A stretch of DNA of 64,000 nucleotides, taken from contig JAUWZS010000002.1 in NCBI GenBank assembly GCA_030615205.1, positions 257,212 through 321,211 of the forward strand, given 5' to 3'. How positions within the stretch are numbered: position 1 is the first letter of the stretch; the number at the start of each line of letters is the position of its first letter. This DNA is from Candidatus Aenigmatarchaeota archaeon (GTDB taxonomy: Archaea > Aenigmatarchaeota > Aenigmatarchaeia > CG10238-14 > SCSR01). Positions 24,301-33,057 of this stretch are shown one piece after another. A program made the position numbers and the translations under genes. Under the pieces are notes generated by a model. The model saw only the letters and a list, made by a program, of their open reading frames with translations, was not told the DNA's origin and made no database searches.

Positions 24301-26193
24301 ATAGCCAGCTTCTATAGAAGCATAATTGATATGATTTCGTTTATATTCAGGCTTATATTCAGATTTCCAGCATGGTTTTATTCTTTAGAATCTTCATGTG
24401 AATCGGCTGGGTATTATTGGTGTACCAGCGTCTGCAGAGTATATCCATGCGGTGTAAGTTATAACAAAACATACGAAAGTGTGACCGCTGACCAAATATT
24501 AGAGCTGAACGTAACTAATACGAATACTTCCATATCACTAGTTACGAATAAAACTCTTGGTAATATTGCTTTCGAGACAACGCTTCATACAGAAACTACT
24601 CCGGTTTCTACAACTTTGACCGAAGATGTGAGTAAGAAAGCTTTGAAATACTTCAATATAACAACAAACAGCACACTAAATGAAACGGTCTTGAAATGGG
24701 TCATGCTGAAATTCTCTTATACAGAAGACGAAATAAACTCTAAAGAAATAGTAGAAAGCACACTCTCGCTATATAGATACAACAGTACGTTAAATATCTG
24801 GATTGAGGTTACGAGTGACAGAGCAGATGTTTTCGGAACCGGCCTAAATGAGAGCGAAAATTATGTTTGGGCGAACATGACGCATATGAGTGAGTTCGGT
24901 CTAGGTGGGCTACTTGTAAATGGGCAGTCGTGCTCAGCGAATGCTGAATGTTATTCTAATGCATGTTGCGCTGGGGTCTGCAGAGATAGTTGCGAAGTCC
25001 CGTCTGCACCGCCCGGCGCACCGTCAGTTAGTATAGGCGTACATGAGCCGCCTTCTGAAGTCGATATTAAATATATGAAGATTGCTGTCCTAAGAGAAGC
25101 TGCGCCCGGTCATACAGTTTTGGTCGGCGTGAATGTTAAAAACACTGGAAACGTGTCTTATCTAGATTTGAGTGTAGAGGTAACAGGTGTGCCCAGTAGC
25201 TGGATATCTGTTAGTCCAAGAACACTCAGCTTAGAGCCGTCCGAGTCAAAAGGTTTTAATGTCTTAATTACTCCACCTCCTGATGCAAAACCAGGAGACT
25301 ATAAAGTCGACCTAAAATTGAAAAACGGTGAAATAGAAGCTGGGAACTTTTTCATATTGCGAGTAAAATCGATTCCACCAGACTATGATAAGCCTATAGT
25401 TTCAAGATTTGTTACAATAGATAGAGAGAGTAAGAAAACTAATGTTGATATAGTAGTAAGTAATCAATATAGAGAATTTGATCGGATAGATGTTATAGAA
25501 AGCATACCAAAAGATATAGCAACTTCAACTGAGTTCGTTAATTTCAAGACTTTGCCTACTGAAATAGTGAGGAAAGATCCAATAGTGTTATGGAGCATAT
25601 TGGGCATGGAAAAGGGCGAAGAAAAGACAATATCATATTCAGTATCAAAAATATTGGATGAGTTCACACAGTATGTATATTGGCCTTTGAAACAGTTAAA
25701 CTTAGTCTCGGCATCAGTGCCTAAGAACTTCAGATTAGTAAACTTTAACATGCCACGGTTTTATCCAGGAAAGACTTCTACTATTTACTTCATCGTGCAG
25801 AATCCAGATACTGTTCCACATAATTTCACATTTTCAATGGAAGTTCCACCAAGCTGGCGTATTGAACCGAGCTCTATAGAAGAAACAATCGAGGCTGGAG
25901 AAGAAAGAGAACTCCATGTACAAGTAAGCGTGCCTCCTGAAGAATCTGCTGGCAAATACATGATAAGAACCGTATTCGGTTGGGACGACAATTATATAAT
26001 TAAAGAATATGTGGCAGACGTTTTGACATTTGTCGAGCCTATGATGGTATACATACTTATTGCTATATGTCTGATAGGCACAAGTTATACAGTATTAAAG
26101 ACGACTAAACGCAGGAGGTTCAAACACAGGAAGAAAATTGAGACTAAGTGGAAGTTAGTTAAGAAAAAATTGAAGGTCTCTTTAAAGAGGTAA
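21394..26193 (+). CDS. giant anchored surface protein with a 20-residue repeat fibre (1599 aa)
   Basis: A basic N-terminus and an export helix (about 33-52) precede sequon-rich beta domains (about 110-510; VNWTDPDSGDEVSNVTFE, YVFRWYANDTSN). Residues about 549-980 are built of about 20-residue repeats with consensus (I/V)xRxLTQSLNVxNIxxRVAS. They are almost free of Cys, Pro and Trp and are probably a long helical or solenoid stalk. A Cys cluster follows (CESAGYYWCTSVCRVYPCG), then SCSANAECYSNACCAGVC. NEW3-like domains cover about 1230-1335 (APGHTVLVGVNVKNTGN) and about 1450-1540. A C-terminal membrane helix (about 1548-1566) and a basic tail anchor it. It is coupled to the HTH gene upstream and the anchored protein downstream, and is probably a stalked adhesin-like surface protein. 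Confidence 0.78.
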   Translation: MKGLKDLSKGKDKGTLKKTKKGSEKKMRKRKLPLLTILMMFSLVLIISLIQTVLVKEENSNVDINHIEITKIDADELNKIPEGTELIREWWENGKHYKTVRVYSTGEIITIDPTNTTLGDYCGKTPSGNTDDTWTMYTDACAADWETRLASEDAQTEDVTATRNDITGVKTSHNWTVTDCGTVTSVKGCIIAQSGGNICVTNAGNRVYIGNDGGNENAGIGASWTTAGFTQICLTNSTTTWTCSDFDGTTPPAKLGSSCKINAATINFYQDFGYYEVTYQTSAVNDAPQWQDNYTSVASDSEYNLDRNYGFEVNWTDPDSGDEVSNVTFETNMTTSDGTLENITKANTTKYTTFTNTSVDIWQINFTQDQLKGAGNYVFRWYANDTSNAWNKTDQWYYTIEKNTSADIDLYVNDSQANKNVEQYEKVNFTLVLNIPTSGYVELWTNFSDDTDKNWTAGTANPGFENITNMTQPGNWTWTANYTNANYTTNLETWYVNVTEAAVPILAIMNISQPMVLSSANPRQTSASRIETQTITTSQLTPAVQGLLKTLSQTLDVTGVYENIKGSLRSLSQALSISNIVSRLADISRALSQTVSLSSVIERVGGISRILTQSLNVSNISARVASIIRSLTQSLNVNAVIVRISSVLRTLTQSLNVTNLTESLASAIRTITQSLNVTNIASRVASIFRTLTQSLSILSQVTRTAFRTYEKVVTAAMTITDSVTRSLDAVRSIVQSIASSLDVQRVLEWFRTLTQNLQMITQAEKISTEINNIVTTLAMTITDNVIRAASAVRSLTQSIATNLSVQGIFTNMINVLQSFNINNVVTRLSSILRSITGQITFTDTVGKFITLTKSITQSLTIDTAVERVLGFVRALSESFSINNVVARLGSIARLLSQSFNMTGMVTRVSSISRVLTQALSVVDNVTRIVAQIYQKIVSIYLSISQAIQRTRITSRAITQAINLDSITGRIASFYRSIIDMISFIFRLIFRFPAWFYSLESSCESAGYYWCTSVCRVYPCGVSYNKTYESVTADQILELNVTNTNTSISLVTNKTLGNIAFETTLHTETTPVSTTLTEDVSKKALKYFNITTNSTLNETVLKWVMLKFSYTEDEINSKEIVESTLSLYRYNSTLNIWIEVTSDRADVFGTGLNESENYVWANMTHMSEFGLGGLLVNGQSCSANAECYSNACCAGVCRDSCEVPSAPPGAPSVSIGVHEPPSEVDIKYMKIAVLREAAPGHTVLVGVNVKNTGNVSYLDLSVEVTGVPSSWISVSPRTLSLEPSESKGFNVLITPPPDAKPGDYKVDLKLKNGEIEAGNFFILRVKSIPPDYDKPIVSRFVTIDRESKKTNVDIVVSNQYREFDRIDVIESIPKDIATSTEFVNFKTLPTEIVRKDPIVLWSILGMEKGEEKTISYSVSKILDEFTQYVYWPLKQLNLVSASVPKNFRLVNFNMPRFYPGKTSTIYFIVQNPDTVPHNFTFSMEVPPSWRIEPSSIEETIEAGEERELHVQVSVPPEESAGKYMIRTVFGWDDNYIIKEYVADVLTFVEPMMVYILIAICLIGTSYTVLKTTKRRRFKHRKKIETKWKLVKKKLKVSLKR
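23041..23520 (+). repeat. 60-bp in-frame tandem repeats in the giant stalk protein
   Basis: At exactly 60-bp steps (about 23045, 23105, 23165, 23225, 23285, 23345, 23405, 23465) the sequence returns to a core of the type TTGACGCAGAGTTTGAATGT. The copies at 23225, 23285 and 23345 are almost identical. Each unit encodes about 20 residues. More diverged units continue to about 24300 with irregular spacing. High identity in the centre suggests recent expansion by unequal exchange. Confidence 0.85.
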
Positions 26194-26198
26194 TTTAC

Positions 26199-27503
26199 AT
26201 GAAAAATAAAAGATTGAGAAATAAAAGATTGAAACGTAAAAAATTAAGTGAAATGCATAATCAAATTATAAGATATTCAGTTGTGTTTCTTCTATTTGCT
26301 GCTTTAACCGCTTTATATGCTACTTTATTCTTTTTATCAGATATACCTACTGCTTATACTGGATTGCCCAATGTGTCTTCAGAAGAAAAATCTTTTTCTC
26401 AGGGAGAGATTTATAGTATTTCTATCGACCCAGAAGAGCCGTCGGTATTAGATGACATCATAATAAACATAGACGTACGTAACACAGCAGATGAACTTAA
26501 TGAATATGTTTTGAATATATTCATCAGCAAAGACGGGCAAGTTAAAGATGAAAATTACTTTACATTCCGTTTATACTCCAATAAAAAGGTTCTTTTATCA
26601 CCTACATTCACACCTCCTGGTGTTGGGAAATACAAGATTGTCGTTAAGCTTTACGATAAATATAAAAGTGTCCTTTACGACACAAAGGTTTTAGAGATAA
26701 CTGTGATAAGCGATATAGGCCCGTTTGATTTATCTTTAGATATCCTTTCAAGGACCGTTAGACCGAATGATGAAATACCACTGATAATAAGTATGAAAAA
26801 TATAGGAGTCAAGGGAACTGATGTCCACATCGTCTTGAGTATAGACTGCCTAGAACAAGAAGACATATACAAGGAATTTTTCGTTTTCTTAAAAGGTGGT
26901 GGAGAGGTTGATAAGTTTTCAACTATCACGGCTTGCAATGAAGACGGAAGTCATGATATAACAGCCAAGCTAATTTTATCTGATCATACATTTGCTTACT
27001 CCTTGACCCAAGCCATCGTTAGCCGTACATATTACGATTTCGACGTGGAACTCCAAAAGTCTATAAAAATAAAACAAGGAGAATCAAGAGTATTTGACGT
27101 CTATATAAAAAATACCGTCGAGACTACACTCAACAACTTGAGACTTGGTGTAGAGAACATACCGTTGGAGTGGACGACAATAACTCCTTCTGTCATCTCA
27201 AGTATCAAACCGAATGAGACAGCTATGTTTCTAGTCAATATATCCATACCAGAGGATGCAAGTATTATCGAATATCCAACCACTGTGGATATTGGCAGCG
27301 ATGAGGTACTAGTTCAGAAAGATTTTACTCTAGAAGTCATTAGTGGAAGATTTTCTGCAAAAGAAGAAATAACATCAGACTCAATCTTATATCCACTTAC
27401 CTTTAAGATAGTTGCAGCCTTCATTTTAATTTCAATAGGGTTAATAGTTTTTCAAAGATTAAGATTGATGAGGAACAAATCGAAAAAATTGAGCGGCAAG
27501 TAA
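26199..27503 (+). CDS. anchored surface protein with CARDB/NEW3-like domains (434 aa)
   Basis: A Lys/Arg-rich cytosolic N-terminus of about 25 residues is followed by a membrane helix (about 27-48). Three beta-sandwich domains follow: DPEEPSVLDDIIINIDVRN, LDILSRTVRPNDEIPLIIS and a NEW3-like KIKQGESRVFDVYIKNTVE. A second membrane helix (about 402-420) ends in a basic tail. It starts six bases after the giant stalk gene and is the last gene of the 21186 operon. It may be a stabilising partner of the stalk protein. Confidence 0.72.
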   Translation: MKNKRLRNKRLKRKKLSEMHNQIIRYSVVFLLFAALTALYATLFFLSDIPTAYTGLPNVSSEEKSFSQGEIYSISIDPEEPSVLDDIIINIDVRNTADELNEYVLNIFISKDGQVKDENYFTFRLYSNKKVLLSPTFTPPGVGKYKIVVKLYDKYKSVLYDTKVLEITVISDIGPFDLSLDILSRTVRPNDEIPLIISMKNIGVKGTDVHIVLSIDCLEQEDIYKEFFVFLKGGGEVDKFSTITACNEDGSHDITAKLILSDHTFAYSLTQAIVSRTYYDFDVELQKSIKIKQGESRVFDVYIKNTVETTLNNLRLGVENIPLEWTTITPSVISSIKPNETAMFLVNISIPEDASIIEYPTTVDIGSDEVLVQKDFTLEVISGRFSAKEEITSDSILYPLTFKIVAAFILISIGLIVFQRLRLMRNKSKKLSGK

Positions 27504-27602
27504 CACAACATGTCATAACTTTTCTAAATTTATTATTGTCAAAATAAAGAATAATATATAGTAGTATTAAGGCAGTGGTAATGACATCGTTAAGGTGGGA
27601 TT

Positions 27603-27917
27603 ATGCCGATAAGTAAGGCACCGTATAAAAGAGAATATAAGCATACAAAACACAGAGGTAGGGAGAGACTGGTCAAATGCGATGCATGTGGTCGCCTTGT
27701 ACCTAGGTATAAAACTTTTGTTAAATTTAGTGGCATGAGAATACGAGATCCGGCGATTCTAAGGCAAACTGACAGAAGAATGGTTCATCTGCTTAAGAAG
27801 AAAATGCGTTTGTGTCCAGCTTGTGCGCGCTTCCGCGGCGTGGCTCAACCAGGGAAATCTGCACGTAAGAAATATGGAGGTCGTGAAAAGATTTACGGAA
27901 GAGTGCGAAGAATATAA
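27603..27917 (+). CDS. rps26e: ribosomal protein eS26-like (104 aa)
   Basis: A short, very basic protein with two CxxC zinc knuckles: VKCDACGRLVPRYKTFVKF and MRLCPACARFRGV, about 45 residues apart, followed by a basic tail. The spacing and the 'C-x-x-C-x-R-x-V-P-(R/K)-x-K-x-(I/V)-x-x-F' core are those of eS26, which lies at the mRNA exit of the small subunit. eS26 is known in eukaryotes and in some archaeal lineages. A TATA-like AATATATAG at about 27552 precedes it. The alternative is an unrelated double-zinc-ribbon protein. Confidence 0.7.
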   Translation: MPISKAPYKREYKHTKHRGRERLVKCDACGRLVPRYKTFVKFSGMRIRDPAILRQTDRRMVHLLKKKMRLCPACARFRGVAQPGKSARKKYGGREKIYGRVRRI

Positions 27918-27997
27918 GAATGCGAGGAAGATTAGCAGCTGTTAGTAGGTTTAGATTCATGCCTGATGTAATTAAATTTGTGGTGTAAATTCGTGGT

Positions 27998-29932
27998 GTG
28001 ATTATGGCCAACAGCATTAAAAAAGTGAAAAGTCTTCGCGGTGCTCTATACAGAAAAATTACTGAAAGAAAGAAAAAAGAAAAAGAAGAGAAGGCTCTGG
28101 TCGAAGCGGTGCTTCCAGGATTTAAGATCAAAAAAACTGAGCATATAATAGAATTTCCGTCAATGAAAGACATAACAAAAATCGATATTACGTATCCGTT
28201 GATAGAGCCATTTGCTTATGTCAATATAAAATGGATGCCGAAGACGAAAGAACTCCTCTACATAGTCTTAGAGCCAGAGTTAGATGAAGAAGAAAAAGAA
28301 TTACTCAAAAGAATTTCTAATGCATTGATAGAACTTGTTGAAGTTGAACTTACAGCTATAAAGAAAGAGGGAAAAGTGATAGAGTATATTGAAAGTCAAA
28401 TCAAAAAAGTAATTAAAGAATTGGCCATATCTCTCACACCAAACCAGTATACAAAAATAATGTATCACATCTACAGAAACTTTGTTGGTTTTAACGAAAT
28501 AGAGCCGTTCTTGCAAGATCCTAATATAGAAGATATAAGTTGCGATGGTGTAGGCATTCCTATGTACGTTATCCACAGGAAGTTTGGTTCACTTAAAACA
28601 AACATAGTTATAAACGAACTTGAGTATTTGAGAGAGTTTGTAATAAAGCTAGCAGAGCGTTGTGGTCGTTATGTTAGCTATGCCGAGCCCATACTAAATG
28701 GTACGTTGCCAGATGGTTCACGTATATCAGCAACGCTCGCTGGAGACGTAGCAACTCGTGGTCCCACATTCACAATACGAAAATTCGGCGAAAAGCCTTT
28801 TTCTCCGATAGACCAAATCACACTGAAAACCGCATCTGTTGAACTCCTAGCTTACTATTGGTATATAATCGAGCATGGTTCATCACTGTTAGTCGTAGGC
28901 GGAGTTGCAACGGGGAAAACGAGCTTTCTCAACACTCTATGCATGTTCATCCCACCAGAAGCGAAGATCGTAAGTATAGAAGATACTCGCGAGCTTAGAA
29001 TAGCGAACGAACATTGGATACCAAGCTTGGCGCGGAGTGGATTTGGAATACCAATGCCAACAGGAGAAAAATATGGAGGGGTCTCGCTTTACGATTTATT
29101 GAAAGAGAGTTTCAGGCAGAATCCAGACTACGTTATTGTTGGAGAGACCAGAGGAAAGGAAGCATATGTCATGTTCCAAGGTATGAGTTCTGGCCACCCG
29201 AGCATGAGTACATTCCACGCAGGTTCTGTTGACGCAGTTATCAAAAGGCTTACCACGCCACCTATAGAGCTTTCACCAACACTGATAGAAAGTCTTAATG
29301 TTATAACCGTTATGATACATGCTAGAGAAAAGGGTAAATCTGCCAGACGAATTCGAGAGGTTGTTGAAATAGAGAGCGTTGTTCCAAAAACGGGTGAAGT
29401 AAAGACGAATGTTATTTTTCAATGGGATCCTATAACCGACACGTTTGAATGGATTAACCCTAGCATAATAGTAGAACGTTTGGTCAAAGCAAAAGGAGGT
29501 ACAGTAGAAGAAGCCTACGCTGAAATCGAAAGAAGAAGACAAATACTTGAGTGGATGTATAAAAACGAAATAACCGACTACAAAGAAGTCACAAAAATAA
29601 TAAACAGATACTACAAGGAACCTGCAAGTCTGATCAAAGAAATAGGTCTCCCTATCAAGTTGCCTGTAGCTGTAAAGATTCCGAAGTCTGCTAAAGAAGC
29701 TATTGCAAAACCCGTTGTTAGATTTGGTCCCCCAGCTAGACCAGTAGCGCCCCCAAAACCAACTATAAAACCTCCGAAATCCGTCGTAGAACTCCCAAAA
29801 CCAATCATCGAGGCTGAGGTTAAAGAACGTAAAAAAGAAAAAGAAAAAATATCACGACTCAAGTCAGAGGAAATGATGTCAATTTTGAAATTATTCGACT
29901 TTAAGTTCATAAAGAAAAAACAAAAGGTATAA
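27998..29932 (+). CDS. type IV pilus/secretion ATPase, TadA/VirB11/GspE family (644 aa)
   Basis: This is the hexameric motor for pilus-like assembly or secretion, on the cytosolic face of the membrane. Residues about 180-450 hold the ATPase core: VVGGVATGKTSFLN (Walker A), IVSIEDTRELRI (Asp box), DYVIVGETRGKEAYVMFQGM (Walker B) and GHPSMSTFHAGSVD (His box). The N-terminal 170 residues form the usual N-domain. The C-terminal 130 residues are Pro/Lys-rich and unusual, possibly a flexible interaction tail. The start is GTG 27998 or ATG 28004; a 13-bp tandem duplication lies right at this junction. The two membrane platform genes downstream complete the core machine. Confidence 0.9.
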   Translation: MIMANSIKKVKSLRGALYRKITERKKKEKEEKALVEAVLPGFKIKKTEHIIEFPSMKDITKIDITYPLIEPFAYVNIKWMPKTKELLYIVLEPELDEEEKELLKRISNALIELVEVELTAIKKEGKVIEYIESQIKKVIKELAISLTPNQYTKIMYHIYRNFVGFNEIEPFLQDPNIEDISCDGVGIPMYVIHRKFGSLKTNIVINELEYLREFVIKLAERCGRYVSYAEPILNGTLPDGSRISATLAGDVATRGPTFTIRKFGEKPFSPIDQITLKTASVELLAYYWYIIEHGSSLLVVGGVATGKTSFLNTLCMFIPPEAKIVSIEDTRELRIANEHWIPSLARSGFGIPMPTGEKYGGVSLYDLLKESFRQNPDYVIVGETRGKEAYVMFQGMSSGHPSMSTFHAGSVDAVIKRLTTPPIELSPTLIESLNVITVMIHAREKGKSARRIREVVEIESVVPKTGEVKTNVIFQWDPITDTFEWINPSIIVERLVKAKGGTVEEAYAEIERRRQILEWMYKNEITDYKEVTKIINRYYKEPASLIKEIGLPIKLPVAVKIPKSAKEAIAKPVVRFGPPARPVAPPKPTIKPPKSVVELPKPIIEAEVKERKKEKEKISRLKSEEMMSILKLFDFKFIKKKQKV

Positions 29933-29965
29933 AACATTTTCTTACATAGAGACTAATAATATTTA

Positions 29966-30838
29966 ATGGTAAATATCAAATCCTTGGCTGTATCAATGTT
30001 TGGTCGGGTTGTGGACAAATATGGAGATCTTTTTTCGATAGTGAGGACTAGCTTACCAAAGGCTGAAATAAGGATGACTTTCCGCACCTATGTTAGTATA
30101 GTATTTTTAATAGCAACTATTACATACATCGCTAGTCTCTTTGTATTAATTTTTGCTTTAACAATTGTGGAAATTTCACTCATGATGAAAATCGTTTATC
30201 TGTTATTTGTTCCTTTTATGAATTCAATCGCATGCATAGCCATATTTATTTTTTATCCTTATAACAAGGCGAGTAGCAGAAGAAAGAATATAGAAAGCAA
30301 CTTACCATTCGTTCTTACTCATATGGGTGCGATAGCTGAGTCTGGAGTTCCACCCTATGTCATATTCCGGCTCATTGCTGAGTTTGAAGAATATGGCGAA
30401 GTGTCAAAAGAAATGAAAAAAGTTGTGAGAAACATAGAGACCTTTGGCCTAAACCCGCTTAAAGCCGCTAAAGAAGTTGCAGAACGTACACCATCAGACA
30501 AGTTGAAGCAGATCCTTCTCGGTTTTGTGACAACTACCGAGTCTGGTGGCGATGTGAAACTTTATTTGAAAAATGCAGGGCAGCAAGCACTTTTTGATTG
30601 GCGGATAAAGCGTGAAAAATACTTACAGCAACTATCTGCATACGCTGAGTTCTATACGGGTATTCTTATCGCAGCTCCATTATTTATCATAGCCTTGTTT
30701 GCAGTGATGGCGATGATACAGCCAACCGTAGCTGGATACGACATTTTATTTTTGACTAAAGTAAGCATCTATGTAATAATCCCGGCATTAAACGGTGGAT
30801 TTTTATTGTTCCTGCGTGGGACAGAAGTGGAGATGTAA
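29966..30838 (+). CDS. type II secretion F/TadC-like platform protein, first copy (290 aa)
   Basis: An integral membrane protein of the GspF/TadC superfamily. Two helices at about 44-66 and 71-94, a cytosolic helical domain (SNLPFVLTHMGAIAESGVPP, DKLKQILLGFVTTTESGGDV) and two C-terminal helices (about 225-250 and 262-280) give the expected TM-TM-domain-TM-TM plan. The LPFVLTHMGAIAESG motif is typical of archaeal TadC-like proteins. The partner is the ATPase immediately upstream. Confidence 0.85.
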   Translation: MVNIKSLAVSMFGRVVDKYGDLFSIVRTSLPKAEIRMTFRTYVSIVFLIATITYIASLFVLIFALTIVEISLMMKIVYLLFVPFMNSIACIAIFIFYPYNKASSRRKNIESNLPFVLTHMGAIAESGVPPYVIFRLIAEFEEYGEVSKEMKKVVRNIETFGLNPLKAAKEVAERTPSDKLKQILLGFVTTTESGGDVKLYLKNAGQQALFDWRIKREKYLQQLSAYAEFYTGILIAAPLFIIALFAVMAMIQPTVAGYDILFLTKVSIYVIIPALNGGFLLFLRGTEVEM

Positions 30839-30866
30839 CAGAATGGGAATATAGCAGAGTGAGGAT

Positions 30867-31739
30867 GTGCACATGATCAATATTGAATTTAAACTATGGA
30901 AGTTCAAATTCCGAATAAGAACTAAAATGCTGATGTTGCTCATACTAAACTCTATTCTTGTCAGCTCAATAATGATCATAAACTTCCTGATATTAAGGGA
31001 ATCGGCTTCCCTCTTTTCTTCGATCAGCTTTATCGCTATGTTTATTTTCGCCTTTCCGATAATACTGATTAAATATACTGAATACAATAAAAAGAAACAG
31101 CTAGAAGAGATGTTTCCCATATTTTTGCGTGATTTTGTCCAAGCTATCCGTGGAGGGATGAGTGTTCCGCATGCCCTAAAAGCCATCAGCCGGAATGACT
31201 ATAAAGCACTCAATCCATATGTGAAAAAGATGTCCGCGCAATTGGATTGGGGAATACCTGTTGGAACAGTTTTAATGAAGTTTGCTGAAGGATCGAAATC
31301 AAAACTTATAACTAGGATAATTTCCTCGGTTCGTGAGAGTCACCGATTCGGAGGTAACCTTGCAGACACGCTTGAGGCTCTGAGCAATACAGCAGTGGAA
31401 ATAGAGCAACTAAGGGCAGAGCGAAGACTCTATCTACACTCACAGATGATAACAGGGTACATCGTCTTCTTTGTATTTCTAGCAGTGATGATTGGCCTTG
31501 AAAAATTCCTAGTACCAAGCCTCTCCGAGGCCTCAACTGGGCTAACAGGACCTACATCAACACCCCCACAAAATCTTGCCGCAGAATATAATATCATCTT
31601 CCGAAACCTTATCCTCATACAGGGGTTCTTCGCCGGTCTTTCTACTGGAAAAATGGCTGAAGGAGCTGTCATAGCTGGTTTAAAACACAGTCTCTTCATG
31701 ATGGCCGTAGGATTTATAGTATTTACTATAGTTGGATAA
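30867..31739 (+). CDS. type II secretion F/TadC-like platform protein, second copy (290 aa)
   Basis: Same architecture as 29966-30838: paired helices at about 18-40 and 45-66, a cytosolic domain with MFPIFLRDFVQAIRGGMSVP and NLADTLEALSNTA, and C-terminal helices (about 195-215 and 255-287). The start is GTG 30867 or ATG 30873. Archaeal pilus systems often carry two such proteins as a heterodimeric platform. The gene is convergent with two class III pilin genes, the likely substrates. Confidence 0.85.
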   Translation: MHMINIEFKLWKFKFRIRTKMLMLLILNSILVSSIMIINFLILRESASLFSSISFIAMFIFAFPIILIKYTEYNKKKQLEEMFPIFLRDFVQAIRGGMSVPHALKAISRNDYKALNPYVKKMSAQLDWGIPVGTVLMKFAEGSKSKLITRIISSVRESHRFGGNLADTLEALSNTAVEIEQLRAERRLYLHSQMITGYIVFFVFLAVMIGLEKFLVPSLSEASTGLTGPTSTPPQNLAAEYNIIFRNLILIQGFFAGLSTGKMAEGAVIAGLKHSLFMMAVGFIVFTIVG

Positions 31740-31844
31740 ACTTCTCAATAAATATCAGGTTTTTATAAATAGAATCTGATTATCATTTGATTATCAATAG
31801 AACGTGATTAAGACCAACAATAATCTATAACATCAACAAGTACA

Positions 31845-32330
31845 CTAACAAGCTGTGACATAGTCACTTGTCGCGTCATCGTAGACGTTCGAACAGTTCG
31901 TATAAACATGTATCGTGTCATAGTTGTCACCACCTATAGTCACATTGAATGAGGCGAGCTCCCCTGGTGTTAGAGCCATTACCCTCGTCGGGCACACACT
32001 ACCATTTTGACACAAATATCTTTGTTGTGATGTAGCATTACTAAAAATTATTTGAACTGTTATGTTACCTAAATCTACTAAATTTGTGTTCTTAATTCTC
32101 CCAGAAAGATAATTACTGCAATATTGTAAATTGGAAACAGATATTCCACCGTATGTGCAGTAGATCTCGGTCTCAGTATAGTCACTAACCTCGCTGGTAG
32201 TGCTCATGATAAAACTCCTAATCCATGGGCTCATAATTGCCCCAACAGCTACTGCGAACGATATCAATAAAACTGTTGCAATCATCGGCGATATACCTTT
32301 TTTTGAAACTACGATAAATCTCGGCATCAT
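31845..32330 (-). CDS. archaeal type IV pilin, class III signal (161 aa)
   Basis: The N-terminus SKKGISPMIATVLLISFAVA is a canonical archaeal pilin segment: basic residues, Gly/Ile cleavage site for the PibD/FlaK-type prepilin peptidase, then the hydrophobic helix that packs in the filament core. The globular part carries six Cys and several sequons and is beta-rich. It is adjacent to a second pilin and convergent with the export ATPase operon. No prepilin peptidase is in the window. Confidence 0.87.
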   Translation of the reverse strand: MMPRFIVVSKKGISPMIATVLLISFAVAVGAIMSPWIRSFIMSTTSEVSDYTETEIYCTYGGISVSNLQYCSNYLSGRIKNTNLVDLGNITVQIIFSNATSQQRYLCQNGSVCPTRVMALTPGELASFNVTIGGDNYDTIHVYTNCSNVYDDATSDYVTAC

Positions 32331-32353
32331 GTACCCACCGATTTTTAAATAAA

Positions 32354-32842
32354 CTAGGCCTTCGTACAGACCTTTTCTTTACTCACTTCAGGACAGTGTG
32401 TTGCAATCATTATCTTACTAAAGTCCTCTGCTACGTTTTGTATCTGGTAAGATTTGAGCACGCCACCAGCAGGGAGCGTGCCATCTAAAATGATTGGAGC
32501 AGATACTGATGTATTTGGGAAAATAAAGAACGCCTTCAAACTTTTCAGTTCTATATTTTTATAATTTTCGAGTATCAAACTCACTACTTCTGTTGAGTTG
32601 GAATATGTACAAGAATAAATTGAAAAAGCAGCAAACCGGCATTCGGCCTCTGTCTCATTAATTTCAGGCAAAGATGTTTTAACAAAACCAGTCGCCCAAT
32701 AGGTAAGGAGTGCAGCTATAGTCATTGTCACCGCAATCAGCAAAACTGCGGCAACAAGTGGAGATATACCCAGAGATGGTTTTGAAGTTTTTTTACCTCT
32801 GTAATTTTGAATATAATCTAAGGCTTCCATAGGCTCACTCAT
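32354..32842 (-). CDS. archaeal type IV pilin-like protein, class III signal (162 aa)
   Basis: A longer polar leader (about 27 residues) ends in PSLGISPLVAAVLLIAVTMT, a class III signal with probable cleavage between Gly and Ile. The exterior domain has ETEAECRFAAFSIYSCTY and a beta-rich core with a few Cys. It lies 23 bp upstream of the other pilin on the same strand and is therefore co-transcribed with it. It may be a major or minor subunit of the same filament. Confidence 0.85.
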   Translation of the reverse strand: MSEPMEALDYIQNYRGKKTSKPSLGISPLVAAVLLIAVTMTIAALLTYWATGFVKTSLPEINETEAECRFAAFSIYSCTYSNSTEVVSLILENYKNIELKSLKAFFIFPNTSVSAPIILDGTLPAGGVLKSYQIQNVAEDFSKIMIATHCPEVSKEKVCTKA

Positions 32843-33000
32843 TTACTCAGTGGTGTTTATCTCATCTGTGCTTATATCAGCAGTGTTTAGTATACACTTC
32901 TAAATTAAATTTTCATTTTTCAGTAAATAAACATTATCAAACGTACTACCAAACAACCGACGAACCACCATAAAAGAAAAGTCTAAAAATCACAACTTCT

Positions 33001-33024
33001 ATTACAACTTCTTGCAGTTGTAAT
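33001..33024. promoter_or_regulatory. 9-bp perfect palindrome with T-run before the 33058 gene
   Basis: ATTACAACT and AGTTGTAAT flank a 6-base centre (TCTTGC), with TTTTT after it. It is about 34 bp upstream of the ATG at 33058. No gene on the plus strand ends before it, so an operator or a leader hairpin is more likely than a terminator. The flank 32843-33000 holds no recognised gene. Confidence 0.4.
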
Positions 33025-33057
33025 TTTTTATGAGTTCATCCAGAGTACTAAGATATA

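Noticed and set aside
27920..27988. 22-codon open frame between eS26 and the secretion ATPase
   Set aside because: It starts three bases after the eS26 stop but has no ribosome-binding site, and its end falls inside a tandem duplication; nothing supports translation.
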